From Candidatus Omnitrophota bacterium (lineage in GTDB: Bacteria; Omnitrophota; Omnitrophia; Omnitrophales; Aquincolibacteriaceae): 64,000 nucleotides of DNA. The notes below the pieces were generated by a model that was not told the origin of the DNA, made no database searches, and worked only from the letters and a program-made list of their open reading frames with translations. The stretch is from the NCBI GenBank assembly GCA_016196565.1, contig JACPXK010000006.1, positions 62,001 to 126,000 of the forward strand. The letters run 5' to 3'. The position numbers and the translations under genes were made by a program. This document shows, in pieces, positions 47,601 through 55,334 of the stretch (position 1 is its first letter; the number at the start of each line of letters is the position of its first letter).

Positions 47601-50600
47601 GAAAATGACCCCTTGTTTAAAAACTCTGTGAGCCGAAGGAATTTTTTAAAAACCGCCGGTGCCGCTGTTTCCACGGCCACAACAGGCGGCTCAATCCAAA
47701 CTTTCGTCACCACTGGGATGATTGATTCACTTTGCCATCTTGTGGCTGTCCCTATGATCCCCAGCGAATATTTAATGGATCAATTTGAAAAGGATCCTCG
47801 TATTGCCCTTTTAAATTGGATGCAAGAAAACGCTTTGGGATTCCAAGCCTCCGAGATGCAAGATCGCTCCCGGTTTTCAAATCGCGCCGCAAAACTCTTC
47901 CTTTCCGGAGTAACAACGGGACTCTCAGAAGCCAGCCAGCAGGAAAGATATTTTAAAAACCCTTCTTCAGTCCGTCTTGTTCCTCAGAAACAATTTACGG
48001 GCCGTCTGAGATTTTTAAATCTCCTAGGAGGAAACCCAAGCCGCGACTCTCAAGATTTTGTCGCCTATTGGGAAGTTCTTGCTAAAAAAGTTCTAGCGAA
48101 AAGAATTCGGTGGTTAAATTTTTTGCGGAAGAATCCGGAGACCTCCATAACAAATATTCAAGCGGCATGGGAGGGCATCAACGATGTTCGAGCCGTGCAA
48201 AGACAACTTAGAAAATTCTCATTCCTGCCCGCAGAACAGCAAATTGATGTCTTAACTCAAATTTATGGGGCCCGTTCCAACTTCCTTAACGATTGGCTGG
48301 TTAAATTTCAACCTCAGGTGGTGAAAAGTTTTGAAGAGCTTTACGATTCCATGCAGCGATTTTCAAAAAAGGAAAACCGTGTTGAACCAACAGAAAAAGT
48401 TCCGATCTCACAGGATATTCTCCGCCTCTTTAGTCAAATCGCCGCCATCTTAAAACATTCTGAAAACCCTTTGCTTAAATTATATTTTGGCCCTCATCTT
48501 GGCCGCCTGCAAAAAAAATTCTCCGATTTTGAACATTCTTACCGGCTTATGCAAAACAGTTACGCCATTACGGAATCAGATTACAGGGACTTAAAAGATC
48601 TCACCGATCGAATCCGATTGTTTCAAAAAGCATTTATTCCAGAGCCGCCTCCAATCCGCTCCGAAATGCGGACAGAAAAGTCAACGGCAGACCCCCGATC
48701 GAGAAACGCTCATCCTTTAGATTTGCGGTATTTCCCAATAGTGATAGCCGATTTTATCGAGGACACTCTTCAAACGGCAAAAAACGCTTCTTCCTGGAAA
48801 CGCCAGCTTACGGTTTATCTTTTAACCGTAATTCCTCCTATCGCTTATTTAGGCATTGAATTTTTAATTCTTGGAGCCAGTTGGACTCCTTTCTTGATTT
48901 TAAGCGGGGTGGTGGCTTTTTCCGCTTTAATTCCTGCGATTTCTGTTTGGCGGGCGCTCATCAAAGACCGCAATCACACATTTCAATCAACGCTTCGTCA
49001 AGCTTATCGCACGTTGAAAATTCATCCTCTTTCTTCGCTGGTCGAAATCGCAAAACGTTCCGCATTAACCCATTTGATTCCGCAAGAAATCGAAACCCTC
49101 GAAGCTTTTGTCAAAATCCTTCCTTCTAATTTAGAATTCCGGGTATTTCATGATCTTCGCGAATGGTTATGGGATGTGCAAAGTGAAATCGGAGCCATGT
49201 TTTATCTGCCTTATATGCGCCACGGAGTTCATGAAATCGGAATGCTTGATTTTTTTGCTTCCCCCTCCTTTTTGAGCCATGAATTTGTTCACTTGCTGCA
49301 AGACTTGGCCCGGCAAAAAAGCGGAAGAGACGCTTCGATCGATCTTACGGAACAAATGGAAAAATTTATGGAGACGAAGAACCTTAAAGAAAGCTCTTTG
49401 GGCCAAGCCTGGAAAACCTGGAAAGAAAATCTGGTTTTAAGTGACTATGAAGAAACATCCATTCCGGAAGAGTTTTCGAGCTATTTTTACCATACCCTGT
49501 GGGCCCTGGAATGGAAACAGGACGAACGGCATATGGGACCAGATTATGAGGCAAGAGCGCCGGGGCGTTGGGATTCACGGATCGGGCCATTTTATGAAAA
49601 GGTCCGGCAAAGAAAACCCGGCCTTCAAAAAATGGACGAGGCCATGCTTGATTTTATTAAGGCCCTTCAAACTTCCGTGCCGGCCGAAGACAAAGCATTT
49701 TTAATTCGTCTTTTCCGGGACCATTATCAATCCCTTCATCCCCAAATCCCATTGCCGGAGCTTTTAAAGGACCCTGCTTCCCGCTCTGAAGCGCGTCAAA
49801 ATGGAAAAACGTTGGTAGAAAATTATTCTCATAGCATTGCTCAGATTTGGCTCCCCAAAACAGAGGATAATTATGGGTTTATGGGTGCTGTCATCGGAGA
49901 AGATGAAAAACATTATTATGTCTTGACCTTAGGGCATGCGTTTCATTCCCACAAAAATGAAATTTTAGGCACATTTTATGACGATCCGTCGCCTGTTCCG
50001 GCGAAATTAGAATACTTAGAAAAAACTAATGCCGTCAAAGATCTTGCCGTTTTAAGCTTTCCCAAATCTGCTTTTGGTTCGAGTTTTAAACTTAAACCTT
50101 TGCGTATTTCTTCTCACACTTTATCCCGGTTCAAAAGAAAACCTCTCCATTTGGATTTCGTTCATTGGAAAGAGGCAAAATCCAACATACAACACAAGAT
50201 ACAATTAAAAATTTCCCGCCGAATCGCCCGCCTAAAAAAAGGAGTTAAGCATTCTCTCTTGGAATTAAGAAAAGCGCCGTTTGCACATGGCATTTGCGGA
50301 AGCCCTCTTTGCGTTGCCGGCCGGCTCGCGGGAATGGCTGCCTGGTTTATTGCAACTCAACAAAAAAATGGCACGTGGGAGTCTGAAAAATTCCCTGATT
50401 TTATGGCCATGCCTGCAACTACTTTACGCGAATTCGTTCAACGATGGGAAAAGTATCGAAAATGGCGCGAAGCTTATGAAAAAAAATGGACGAATGGACA
50501 AGATTTAATCCCCACCCAAGATATTTCTTGGGAGGAGGTGGAAGGGGATGATTACGAGCGAACACTTGAAAATGCCTGGGGCTTAGTTGACCCTTTTTAT

Positions 50601-53600
50601 CCTAAGCCGGAAAAAATAGACGGTAAAACCCGCACTTTGGCGGAACAAATGATGACGGTGATGAGAATCGCCGCACTCCGGGGATTCATGGCTCATGGCC
50701 TGACATGGACGGCTTATCAAAATTATTCGGATTTTAAAGAAATTTTTGCTGAAGATGCCTATTATTATTTCGCAAAAGCTATTTCAAACAATCATCTTCC
50801 GTTTTCAAATGCGGAATTTCCGTATCTATGGGTGGATAACGAAGGCCGTCTTTTTAATCCCACAACCGGCCAGCCTGTTTTCGGAAATTTTGACGGGGTT
50901 TTTAATTCTGAAGTTCCGCTTGTTGATTACCGACAGGCGAATTCGTTCGGCTATGCATGGGTTATGTTGAGTCCGGAAGTCCGGCAACTTGGAAATCTCG
51001 ACCCGATTTCGTCGCAGTATCATCTCTATTACCTTGTCCCTACTTCGCGGGACCGTGAAGAAATGCGTGAAGAAATAAACGATTCTTTAATTTTGGAAGC
51101 CAAAGAACGTTCTTCTCGAATATTAGCCGAAACCTTACCCAAAATTATTACTTATGCGGAATTCATTCGTCAGCACAGCGACCTTTTAAACACAGCACCC
51201 GAGACCCGGGTAATGACAAAAAAAGAAGCTATTCCCATCGACATCACCGTACGCATAAATGCGATCTGGAGTGAAACGACTAAAGATTTGTTAGAAGATG
51301 ATGATGCTGTTATCGCGTCTGTAATTGATCGTTATGAAGGGGTGGATCATCCCACTCGCCGGCTTGCTTTAAGATTGGCTGTGGGTTCCGAGCACACCCC
51401 TCTTTTCGAAAAAGCTCTTGCCGTCCTTAAAAATCCAAGTGAACCGGCCGGTATTGTGAATTATACCCTTTTTGTTCTCGATCAAAGTAAAGACATTCAT
51501 CGTTCATTAGTGTATAAGACTTTGAAAAGTTATATCTGGAGCGAAAATTATCAGCAGCGCATTATTGCTTTGGAAGGTTTGTCCAACATCCATTATCCTC
51601 TTCCTATTTCCTTGCTGAGCGTTATAGAAAATTCCTATGAGGCAGAAACTGATGAGGCCATTCGTTTGTACATGGAGACGATTTTAAGAAAGTATTATCG
51701 AAGCCCCTCCCTTTTAAGTGACACTCCTGAATTTTTTAGAAATTTTAAGGTTGAAAGCCGTAAGAATTTGGATGCCGCCTTAGAACAAATTTGGGGCGTC
51801 CATTACCGCTCCCACGATTCCGACGACGGAGAAAGCTTTTTTGACTTGAACACATCTTTAAAGAGTTTTTATGCCGCCATTGACAACGCCCAAGACCGGG
51901 GAATTCTTTATTTGATGCCGATTGGCGATCCTAAAACCTTAAAAGACGGTGATTATATGATCGATTTTTCTAAAACATCTTTGGGGATTTACCGGCATGA
52001 AGCGCTGGGACTTACCGATTTAAGCGCCGGCGTTTTCATCACCAAGCCGAAAGAGGTTCAAGAGCGCTTGCTGGAAATAAGTCTCACTAGCAGGAAAATC
52101 GTATTTGGCGCCACGGCGCTTTCCGAGATGCGCACCGATAAAGTCTTTGTGATAGAACAGCCGCAGAAAGAGGGCCCGGTTTCTTTGGGGAAAACCGTGA
52201 TCAAGACACCCGGAGACCTTGGCGAAATCCTGAAATCAGACGCGTTTGAAAATCATTATCTGGAGGCCTTACTAAGTTTAGACCCGCCTTGGCTTATGCT
52301 GCGAAAAAGAGATTGGACAATCGAGGCCGATATTTCCCGCGGGCCTTATTTAGCAGACGCCTTCGAGGCCCTAGACGCGGAAAAATGGACCGACGGCCGG
52401 GCCCAGCTCATCATCGATGAAATTGATGCCATTCTTGGGCGGGAAGAAAGTTTCTCCCGTGCGATTTTTTCAAGGTTAGCAAACATGGAAACATCGCTCA
52501 GAATTCACCGGCTTATTCCTCTTAAAACTATGGGGGAATTAATTCGCATGGCGGCGGCCGATTTTGCCAGTCAAAACTTAAAACCATTCAAAGACCACAA
52601 GGCCAGATTACAAGATTATCTGAGGCCCCTCATGTCTTTACGAAATTTAATCATAAGGGGCAGTAAAGAAATCACGGAAAATACGCTTTACCGGTATAGT
52701 CCTCCCGGAAAAACCAAGACCGAGCCGAAAGCTTCCGATGAAAATGCCGCACAACTTGCGGCAGCGAGCCCCGAAGAAATCATCCGGTCTTATCAAAGGC
52801 ATACCACGCCGGAAATTATCGGGGCCGTCAAAGCCCTCAATGCGGATGAAGTGACAAAATTGGAATCGGAGCTGGTTTTAATGCTTAATCATTTTTCGGA
52901 CGCTTCTATGGAAACTACCATTCTTCAAGCCTTGGAGAAACGAAAAGTTTTGGGCCAGAAACTTTTAGGCTTGATCGCGGAACGCGGGCTTCGTTCGCCT
53001 CATTTGGAAACTCAAACATCCGCGCTTAAAATTTTAACGGCCTCTCATTTTACCGGTTACGGTGAAAAAATTACCGGCCTGTTGAGTTCAAAGGATATCG
53101 AAGTGCGGCTGCTCGCTTTATTGGCTTTAGTCCAAAGCCAAGGAAGGGATTCGCTGGTTGAACTCTGGCGGCTGAGCGCGGACACTCATCCTTTCATGCG
53201 GATCGCGGCGGCAGCAGCCATTAAGTATTTCGAACGATACGAAGATCCGGCAGCGGCAGCCGCGAATATTTTTGATGTTCTTTTTTCGGGGTGGATTTAT
53301 GGCGCCCTCGAAGACCTTTTGAAACATCCGCAAATCATTAGAAAAGCTCCACTTCCTGTGACGGCCGCGCCCGCGCAAGCAGTCAAGAAATTTTTATCTG
53401 CCAAGTCGAATAAACCTGCGGATACAAAAATAGCGGGCCCAAAAATAACGGGAAATTTTGGATTTTTAGAATTATTGATAGGGCGCCACACCTTTAAAGG
53501 ACCGGTCACGAAAAGGCTTGATGAATTAAAGATTAGAACGATTGGCGCGTTGTCTCAAAAATCCATTGCCGATTTAAAAGGACACGGGTTTAACGACACG

Positions 53601-54476
53601 CAGATTGAGCATATCCGCGAAGTACTGGCTACCTTCGGCGTAAGGTTAGCGGGTGATTCGGATTACGAAGTGTCCGATTTTTTTGAGTCCACCCAGGTAC
53701 AAAAATTATGGGATAGCTCTCTTACAGATTTATTCGAGTTTCGCCCGGCAACTGAAATTGCCCTTGAGAAGGCCGGGCTTCTATCGGTAGGACAAATTCT
53801 TTTGCTTAGTTACCGCGAGCTCGAAGCTAAAATTAATAACCGGGCCGCAGAAGTTGAAAAGAAATTAACCGAAAAAGAATTACGTCTGCGGCCGGGTTGG
53901 CAGGGAAACACCCAAAATTTAGGGCCACGCAAAAAAACTGCGAGTATCGGTCGCCAAGCACCGCCTCGTTCCGAGACGCGGGAACAGCCAGTCAAAACAA
54001 AAGGAATGATTTTCATACCGGCCAAGGATATGGTACGGCTCTCGTCAGAAGAACTTTTTACGGAAGCTTATACTCAGAGAAGTGAGGTCCGTTTTATTGT
54101 CTATGGAAAATTGATTCCCAGTACCGCAGAAATCAATGCCTTTTTAAAATTGCCTAATGTGTCCCAAGTCCATACGGATTCCGAAGAAACGGTTTTGAAC
54201 CGGTATGCAGTCCCAAGCGGCATCGCGGTAAGGTTTGTGTCGAATGAAAACGGGCTAAGAAGTGGCGCGGTAAGACCGGAAGTCCGAAAAAACCTGAAGG
54301 CCGTGCTGCTGCGCGATCAGCCCGGGATTGTCACCTTTGCGCGGTTGGTTGCCACGGACGCCCTCAATCGATCGGAAGTCAGAGAAATAAACGGCACGGT
54401 TATGCCCGCGGAAGAATTTCTTAAGGCCCTCGACGCCGGCCGGCGGTCGAAATGGGCCGTGGCTTATGCGGCTTAA
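44658..54476 (+). CDS. Giant multidomain exported protein with repeated RSExR motifs
   Basis: 3272 residues, no frame break. In order: signal peptide (1-29, ending PAGYGE); ChaN/TraB-like domain (about 30-390, IQDAH 61-65, FGGFH 351-355); two membrane helices (about 497-550); unknown region; RSETR 660; RSEMR 974 with a Tat motif SRRNFLK at 992-998; helical region; RSEMR 1334; two membrane helices (about 1370-1415); HEFVH 1541-1545; RSEAR 1709; chymotrypsin-fold module (H1760, D1795, C1880); unknown region; PETR 2181; HEAT-like helices; LSEMR 2488; more HEAT-like repeats (about 2840-2910); two RNA-polymerase alpha-CTD-like modules (about 2953-3080); RSETR 3104, RSEVR 3141, RPEVR 3206, RSEVR 3238. 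The first domain is shared with the 9338 protein. A self-processing polyprotein is my preferred reading. Overall function is unknown. Confidence 0.85.
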   Translation: MKSFPFAKCVGLWILLCFVGTQLIPAGYGEITPSRAISIPSRLGTVEEFHRGPSGKTVLYIQDAHDSLEAQKNIAKMIHLLAGREKIQTVFEEGYEGPVPTDRYFRFIKNLKIREKVSYFFLDKLRLGAAEYAHINRKRDFKLIGADNLKLHRENIAAYRKAAKHQKSLVEDIDVMLSEIKNLSDQYFPAKFKEWMKDKEKYEKGDLELGDYLKRHLISSEIKSIAPKTFFEEMVLLENNIATAYLTTSRDLKIFEYYKNLGLLRRLALLRLTSIEYASASPILKNTRTQEIAGFIAREGKKSLALSKQWEPGIHHAMKFYEIAGRRDEMIEKRLRQFLNQPAENTAVLVFGGFHKENIQRTLTGLGYSHYLITPKISGEDPVHQAYYKQLMAVGHHAFEKPFLPAAADRAPSILMERFAGPLIQDVSGIVFRNPDLSPELIARKLKRPLNPGVSFSEARAIQNKSAMEIFSFWKNSKQTIDQEKIRLKKNRRAALRLAGFFIFLSMPLAASVFILIGFTGGLGGLFQKIYTAYAVTLLLAGPVTFFVADRYYLRAVQRLDDDIEAFDEFHDTVLSELKRWWQTPSGVSSKKLPVLEKKIVGDLAVSLNPIHIKKMIGAVLAVAAYLENHRFPRFYLRPALSAYSPELASKLHSFFELTRSETRTEIIPREIFQMLEQFPQPPYGSNTALVLVPSTLQKPGKAGKAMLIIENKSGVTKKRQYDLPSSIDSRLKTGNYNATLYIPAGSSTMIEIMHITQSVLDIGPDQKQLQKKYPAYLILVDENPFEPLWGKAWPKVVKIFMNPADGESDVQEWESIQPLLPQMQIFWAGLKAKEEELERKFAGLNENTRLALHSTAQLRRAYVWDKIGTERWEALRDQLYAFNEETNSVYDKFRFYRRKTKALVEDFLKRYRSVSSQNVQAFLRNFRNAYKLYHDGAQKALNELIAAITRRDQILDEMKRALAASENDSDKGRSEMRTAQENDPLFKNSVSRRNFLKTAGAAVSTATTGGSIQTFVTTGMIDSLCHLVAVPMIPSEYLMDQFEKDPRIALLNWMQENALGFQASEMQDRSRFSNRAAKLFLSGVTTGLSEASQQERYFKNPSSVRLVPQKQFTGRLRFLNLLGGNPSRDSQDFVAYWEVLAKKVLAKRIRWLNFLRKNPETSITNIQAAWEGINDVRAVQRQLRKFSFLPAEQQIDVLTQIYGARSNFLNDWLVKFQPQVVKSFEELYDSMQRFSKKENRVEPTEKVPISQDILRLFSQIAAILKHSENPLLKLYFGPHLGRLQKKFSDFEHSYRLMQNSYAITESDYRDLKDLTDRIRLFQKAFIPEPPPIRSEMRTEKSTADPRSRNAHPLDLRYFPIVIADFIEDTLQTAKNASSWKRQLTVYLLTVIPPIAYLGIEFLILGASWTPFLILSGVVAFSALIPAISVWRALIKDRNHTFQSTLRQAYRTLKIHPLSSLVEIAKRSALTHLIPQEIETLEAFVKILPSNLEFRVFHDLREWLWDVQSEIGAMFYLPYMRHGVHEIGMLDFFASPSFLSHEFVHLLQDLARQKSGRDASIDLTEQMEKFMETKNLKESSLGQAWKTWKENLVLSDYEETSIPEEFSSYFYHTLWALEWKQDERHMGPDYEARAPGRWDSRIGPFYEKVRQRKPGLQKMDEAMLDFIKALQTSVPAEDKAFLIRLFRDHYQSLHPQIPLPELLKDPASRSEARQNGKTLVENYSHSIAQIWLPKTEDNYGFMGAVIGEDEKHYYVLTLGHAFHSHKNEILGTFYDDPSPVPAKLEYLEKTNAVKDLAVLSFPKSAFGSSFKLKPLRISSHTLSRFKRKPLHLDFVHWKEAKSNIQHKIQLKISRRIARLKKGVKHSLLELRKAPFAHGICGSPLCVAGRLAGMAAWFIATQQKNGTWESEKFPDFMAMPATTLREFVQRWEKYRKWREAYEKKWTNGQDLIPTQDISWEEVEGDDYERTLENAWGLVDPFYPKPEKIDGKTRTLAEQMMTVMRIAALRGFMAHGLTWTAYQNYSDFKEIFAEDAYYYFAKAISNNHLPFSNAEFPYLWVDNEGRLFNPTTGQPVFGNFDGVFNSEVPLVDYRQANSFGYAWVMLSPEVRQLGNLDPISSQYHLYYLVPTSRDREEMREEINDSLILEAKERSSRILAETLPKIITYAEFIRQHSDLLNTAPETRVMTKKEAIPIDITVRINAIWSETTKDLLEDDDAVIASVIDRYEGVDHPTRRLALRLAVGSEHTPLFEKALAVLKNPSEPAGIVNYTLFVLDQSKDIHRSLVYKTLKSYIWSENYQQRIIALEGLSNIHYPLPISLLSVIENSYEAETDEAIRLYMETILRKYYRSPSLLSDTPEFFRNFKVESRKNLDAALEQIWGVHYRSHDSDDGESFFDLNTSLKSFYAAIDNAQDRGILYLMPIGDPKTLKDGDYMIDFSKTSLGIYRHEALGLTDLSAGVFITKPKEVQERLLEISLTSRKIVFGATALSEMRTDKVFVIEQPQKEGPVSLGKTVIKTPGDLGEILKSDAFENHYLEALLSLDPPWLMLRKRDWTIEADISRGPYLADAFEALDAEKWTDGRAQLIIDEIDAILGREESFSRAIFSRLANMETSLRIHRLIPLKTMGELIRMAAADFASQNLKPFKDHKARLQDYLRPLMSLRNLIIRGSKEITENTLYRYSPPGKTKTEPKASDENAAQLAAASPEEIIRSYQRHTTPEIIGAVKALNADEVTKLESELVLMLNHFSDASMETTILQALEKRKVLGQKLLGLIAERGLRSPHLETQTSALKILTASHFTGYGEKITGLLSSKDIEVRLLALLALVQSQGRDSLVELWRLSADTHPFMRIAAAAAIKYFERYEDPAAAAANIFDVLFSGWIYGALEDLLKHPQIIRKAPLPVTAAPAQAVKKFLSAKSNKPADTKIAGPKITGNFGFLELLIGRHTFKGPVTKRLDELKIRTIGALSQKSIADLKGHGFNDTQIEHIREVLATFGVRLAGDSDYEVSDFFESTQVQKLWDSSLTDLFEFRPATEIALEKAGLLSVGQILLLSYRELEAKINNRAAEVEKKLTEKELRLRPGWQGNTQNLGPRKKTASIGRQAPPRSETREQPVKTKGMIFIPAKDMVRLSSEELFTEAYTQRSEVRFIVYGKLIPSTAEINAFLKLPNVSQVHTDSEETVLNRYAVPSGIAVRFVSNENGLRSGAVRPEVRKNLKAVLLRDQPGIVTFARLVATDALNRSEVREINGTVMPAEEFLKALDAGRRSKWAVAYAA
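46635..46649 (+). other. RSExR motif 1 (RSETR, residues 660-664)
   Basis: Follows F-F-E-L-T and precedes T-E-I-I-P-R. It lies in a charged stretch between two regions. Codons cgc tct gaa acg cgc. Confidence 0.6.
47577..47591 (+). other. RSExR motif 2 (RSEMR, residues 974-978)
   Basis: Preceded by S-D-K-G and followed 13 residues later by the Tat motif. Codons cgc tcc gaa atg cgg. An AAAGGG lies 9 bases before the ATG of Met977, so an internal start is an alternative reading. Confidence 0.65.
47631..47651 (+). other. Internal twin-arginine motif SRRNFLK (residues 992-998)
   Basis: Exact match to the Tat consensus S-R-R-x-F-L-K, followed by T-A-G-A-A-V-S-T and a weakly hydrophobic stretch. 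It begins 14 residues after RSEMR, the normal length of a Tat n-region if the chain started there. TatC is encoded at 61498. Confidence 0.65.
48657..48671 (+). other. RSExR motif 3 (RSEMR, residues 1334-1338)
   Basis: Same 19 bases as motif 2 (CGCTCCGAAATGCGGACAG) and the same following Thr. It opens the membrane/HExxH module. Confidence 0.65.
49278..49292 (+). other. HExxH metallopeptidase-like site (HEFVH, residues 1541-1545)
   Basis: In SHEFVHLLQDLARQ, a helix with the zincin motif. A candidate third ligand is Glu1604/1605 in PEEFSSYF about 60 residues later. The preceding two membrane helices make this module look like an integral or tethered protease. Confidence 0.55.
49782..49796 (+). 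other. RSExR motif 4 (RSEAR, residues 1709-1713)
   Basis: Directly between the HExxH module and the chymotrypsin-like module. Codons cgc tct gaa gcg cgt differ from motifs 2 and 3, so conservation is at the peptide level. Confidence 0.65.
49797..50357 (+). other. Chymotrypsin-fold protease module with Cys in the nucleophile position
   Basis: Residues about 1714-1900. Catalytic His in LTLGHAFHS (H1760), Asp in KDLAVLSFP (D1795) and nucleophile loop G-I-C-G-S-P (C1880), equal to G-D-S-G-G-P with Cys for Ser. The spacing (35 and 85 residues) is like HtrA-type proteases. Cys at this place is known from viral 3C proteases. Activity is not proven. Confidence 0.6.
52119..52133 (+). other. RSExR motif variant (LSEMR, residues 2488-2492)
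   Basis: Follows F-G-A-T-A and precedes T-D-K-V-F-V-I. First Arg is Leu, the rest is kept. It separates two helical-repeat regions. Confidence 0.5.
53514..53912 (+). other. Two RNA-polymerase alpha-CTD-like helix-hairpin-helix modules
   Basis: Residues about 2953-3005 (RLDELKIRTIGALSQKS, then HIREVLATFGVRLA) and about 3020-3080 (EIALEKAGLLSVGQILLLS, then KELRLRPGW). Both follow the alpha-CTD layout, the second even ending like RpoA. Unexpected in an exported protein. Confidence 0.55.
53967..54383 (+). other. C-terminal cluster of four RSExR-type motifs
   Basis: RSETR 3104 (53967-53981), RSEVR 3141 (54078-54092), RPEVR 3206 (54273-54287) and RSEVR 3238 (54369-54383). The pieces between them are only about 30-65 residues. 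Arg codons used are cgt, aga, aga and cga. Confidence 0.65.
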
Positions 54477-55334
54477 TCAAATTTTGCGTGATTCAAAATG
54501 AAGGACCTGTCCGGTTACCTGGGTCATCAAATCAGAGCAAAGATAAATCAAAAACTCAGCCACTTCTTCAGGATCGGAAAAACGGGCAAGAGGACTTAAA
54601 TCGCGATTTTTCTGAATCACCTCTTCCGGAAGATTCTCGGTCATGGGCGACATCATGAATCCGGGATTGACGGCATTGGCCAAAATTCTTTTTTTGCCGA
54701 GCTCCTGAGCCAGAGACTTCACCAAGCCGATCACGCCCGCCTTGGATGCCGCATAATTGGAGATCCCGAATCCTCCGGTTACCGCTGCCCTGCTTGTAAG
54801 AATAAAAATTTTGCTGGCAACGTCATCCTGCCCTAAAGGACTGCCCTGACTTCCCATTAATGATTTAATGAAAGTCATGGGCTGAGGCGAAGCCGAAGGA
54901 TCTCGCTTAGATTCTTCGCCCCTTTGGGGCTCAGAATGACGAGAGCTTTTTTTCCGAAATAAAAGCGGAAAAAGTTTTTTGGTCAAATAATAGGGCGCCC
55001 TAAGATTCACGGCCATCACGCTGTCCCAATCTTCTTCGCTCATATTCTGAATGGTGTGATCCCGGATAAGCGCCGCATTATGAATAAGCACGTCCAAATG
55101 TTCGATTTTATTTCTTAAAAGCGCCGCCAATTCGTCGATTTGCTTTGTATCCGCTAAATCAACCGGATATCCTTCAGCCCCTTTTTTTTCAAGTTCTGCC
55201 GCTTCTTTTTGATTTTGATAATAGGTAAATATCACCCGGCCTCCAGCCTGCATTGCCTTTGCGGCAAAAGCGCGTCCCAAACGGCTTGTCCCGCCCGTGA
55301 TCAAAATAATTTTATTGGAAAGAGTAATGTTCAA
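54477..55334 (-). CDS. FabG-like short-chain dehydrogenase with an in-frame repeat insertion
   Basis: 285 residues; classic SDRs are about 245. Nucleotide-binding TGGTSRLGRAFA, NAA in LIHNAALIRD, catalytic Ser in FILTSRAAV and Y-x3-K in ISNYAASKAG. Residues about 130-174 (54813-54947) are foreign: they are the translation of a 121-base element with inverted ends. The insertion sits in the loop before strand 5, just ahead of the catalytic Ser. It follows bioB with a 4-base overlap, so it may serve pimeloyl synthesis with the KAS enzyme, or general fatty-acid reduction. Confidence 0.85.
   Translation of the reverse strand: MNITLSNKIILITGGTSRLGRAFAAKAMQAGGRVIFTYYQNQKEAAELEKKGAEGYPVDLADTKQIDELAALLRNKIEHLDVLIHNAALIRDHTIQNMSEEDWDSVMAVNLRAPYYLTKKLFPLLFRKKSSRHSEPQRGEESKRDPSASPQPMTFIKSLMGSQGSPLGQDDVASKIFILTSRAAVTGGFGISNYAASKAGVIGLVKSLAQELGKKRILANAVNPGFMMSPMTENLPEEVIQKNRDLSPLARFSDPEEVAEFLIYLCSDLMTQVTGQVLHFESRKI
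54821..54941. repeat. MITE-like element inside the SDR gene
   Basis: 121 bases with 10-base inverted ends, CGTCATCCTG and CAGAATGACG (one mismatch). The inner part holds GAATCT-AAGCGA-type and GGCGAAGCC-type stretches, the look of a widespread bacterial dispersed repeat. Translated it gives SEPQRGEESKRDPSASPQ. Confidence 0.75.

Noticed and set aside
50301..50303. Ser1882 as nucleophile of the chymotrypsin-like module
   Set aside because: In the G-x-[S/C]-G-x-P pattern the nucleophile position is Cys1880; Ser1882 falls in the place of the second Gly.
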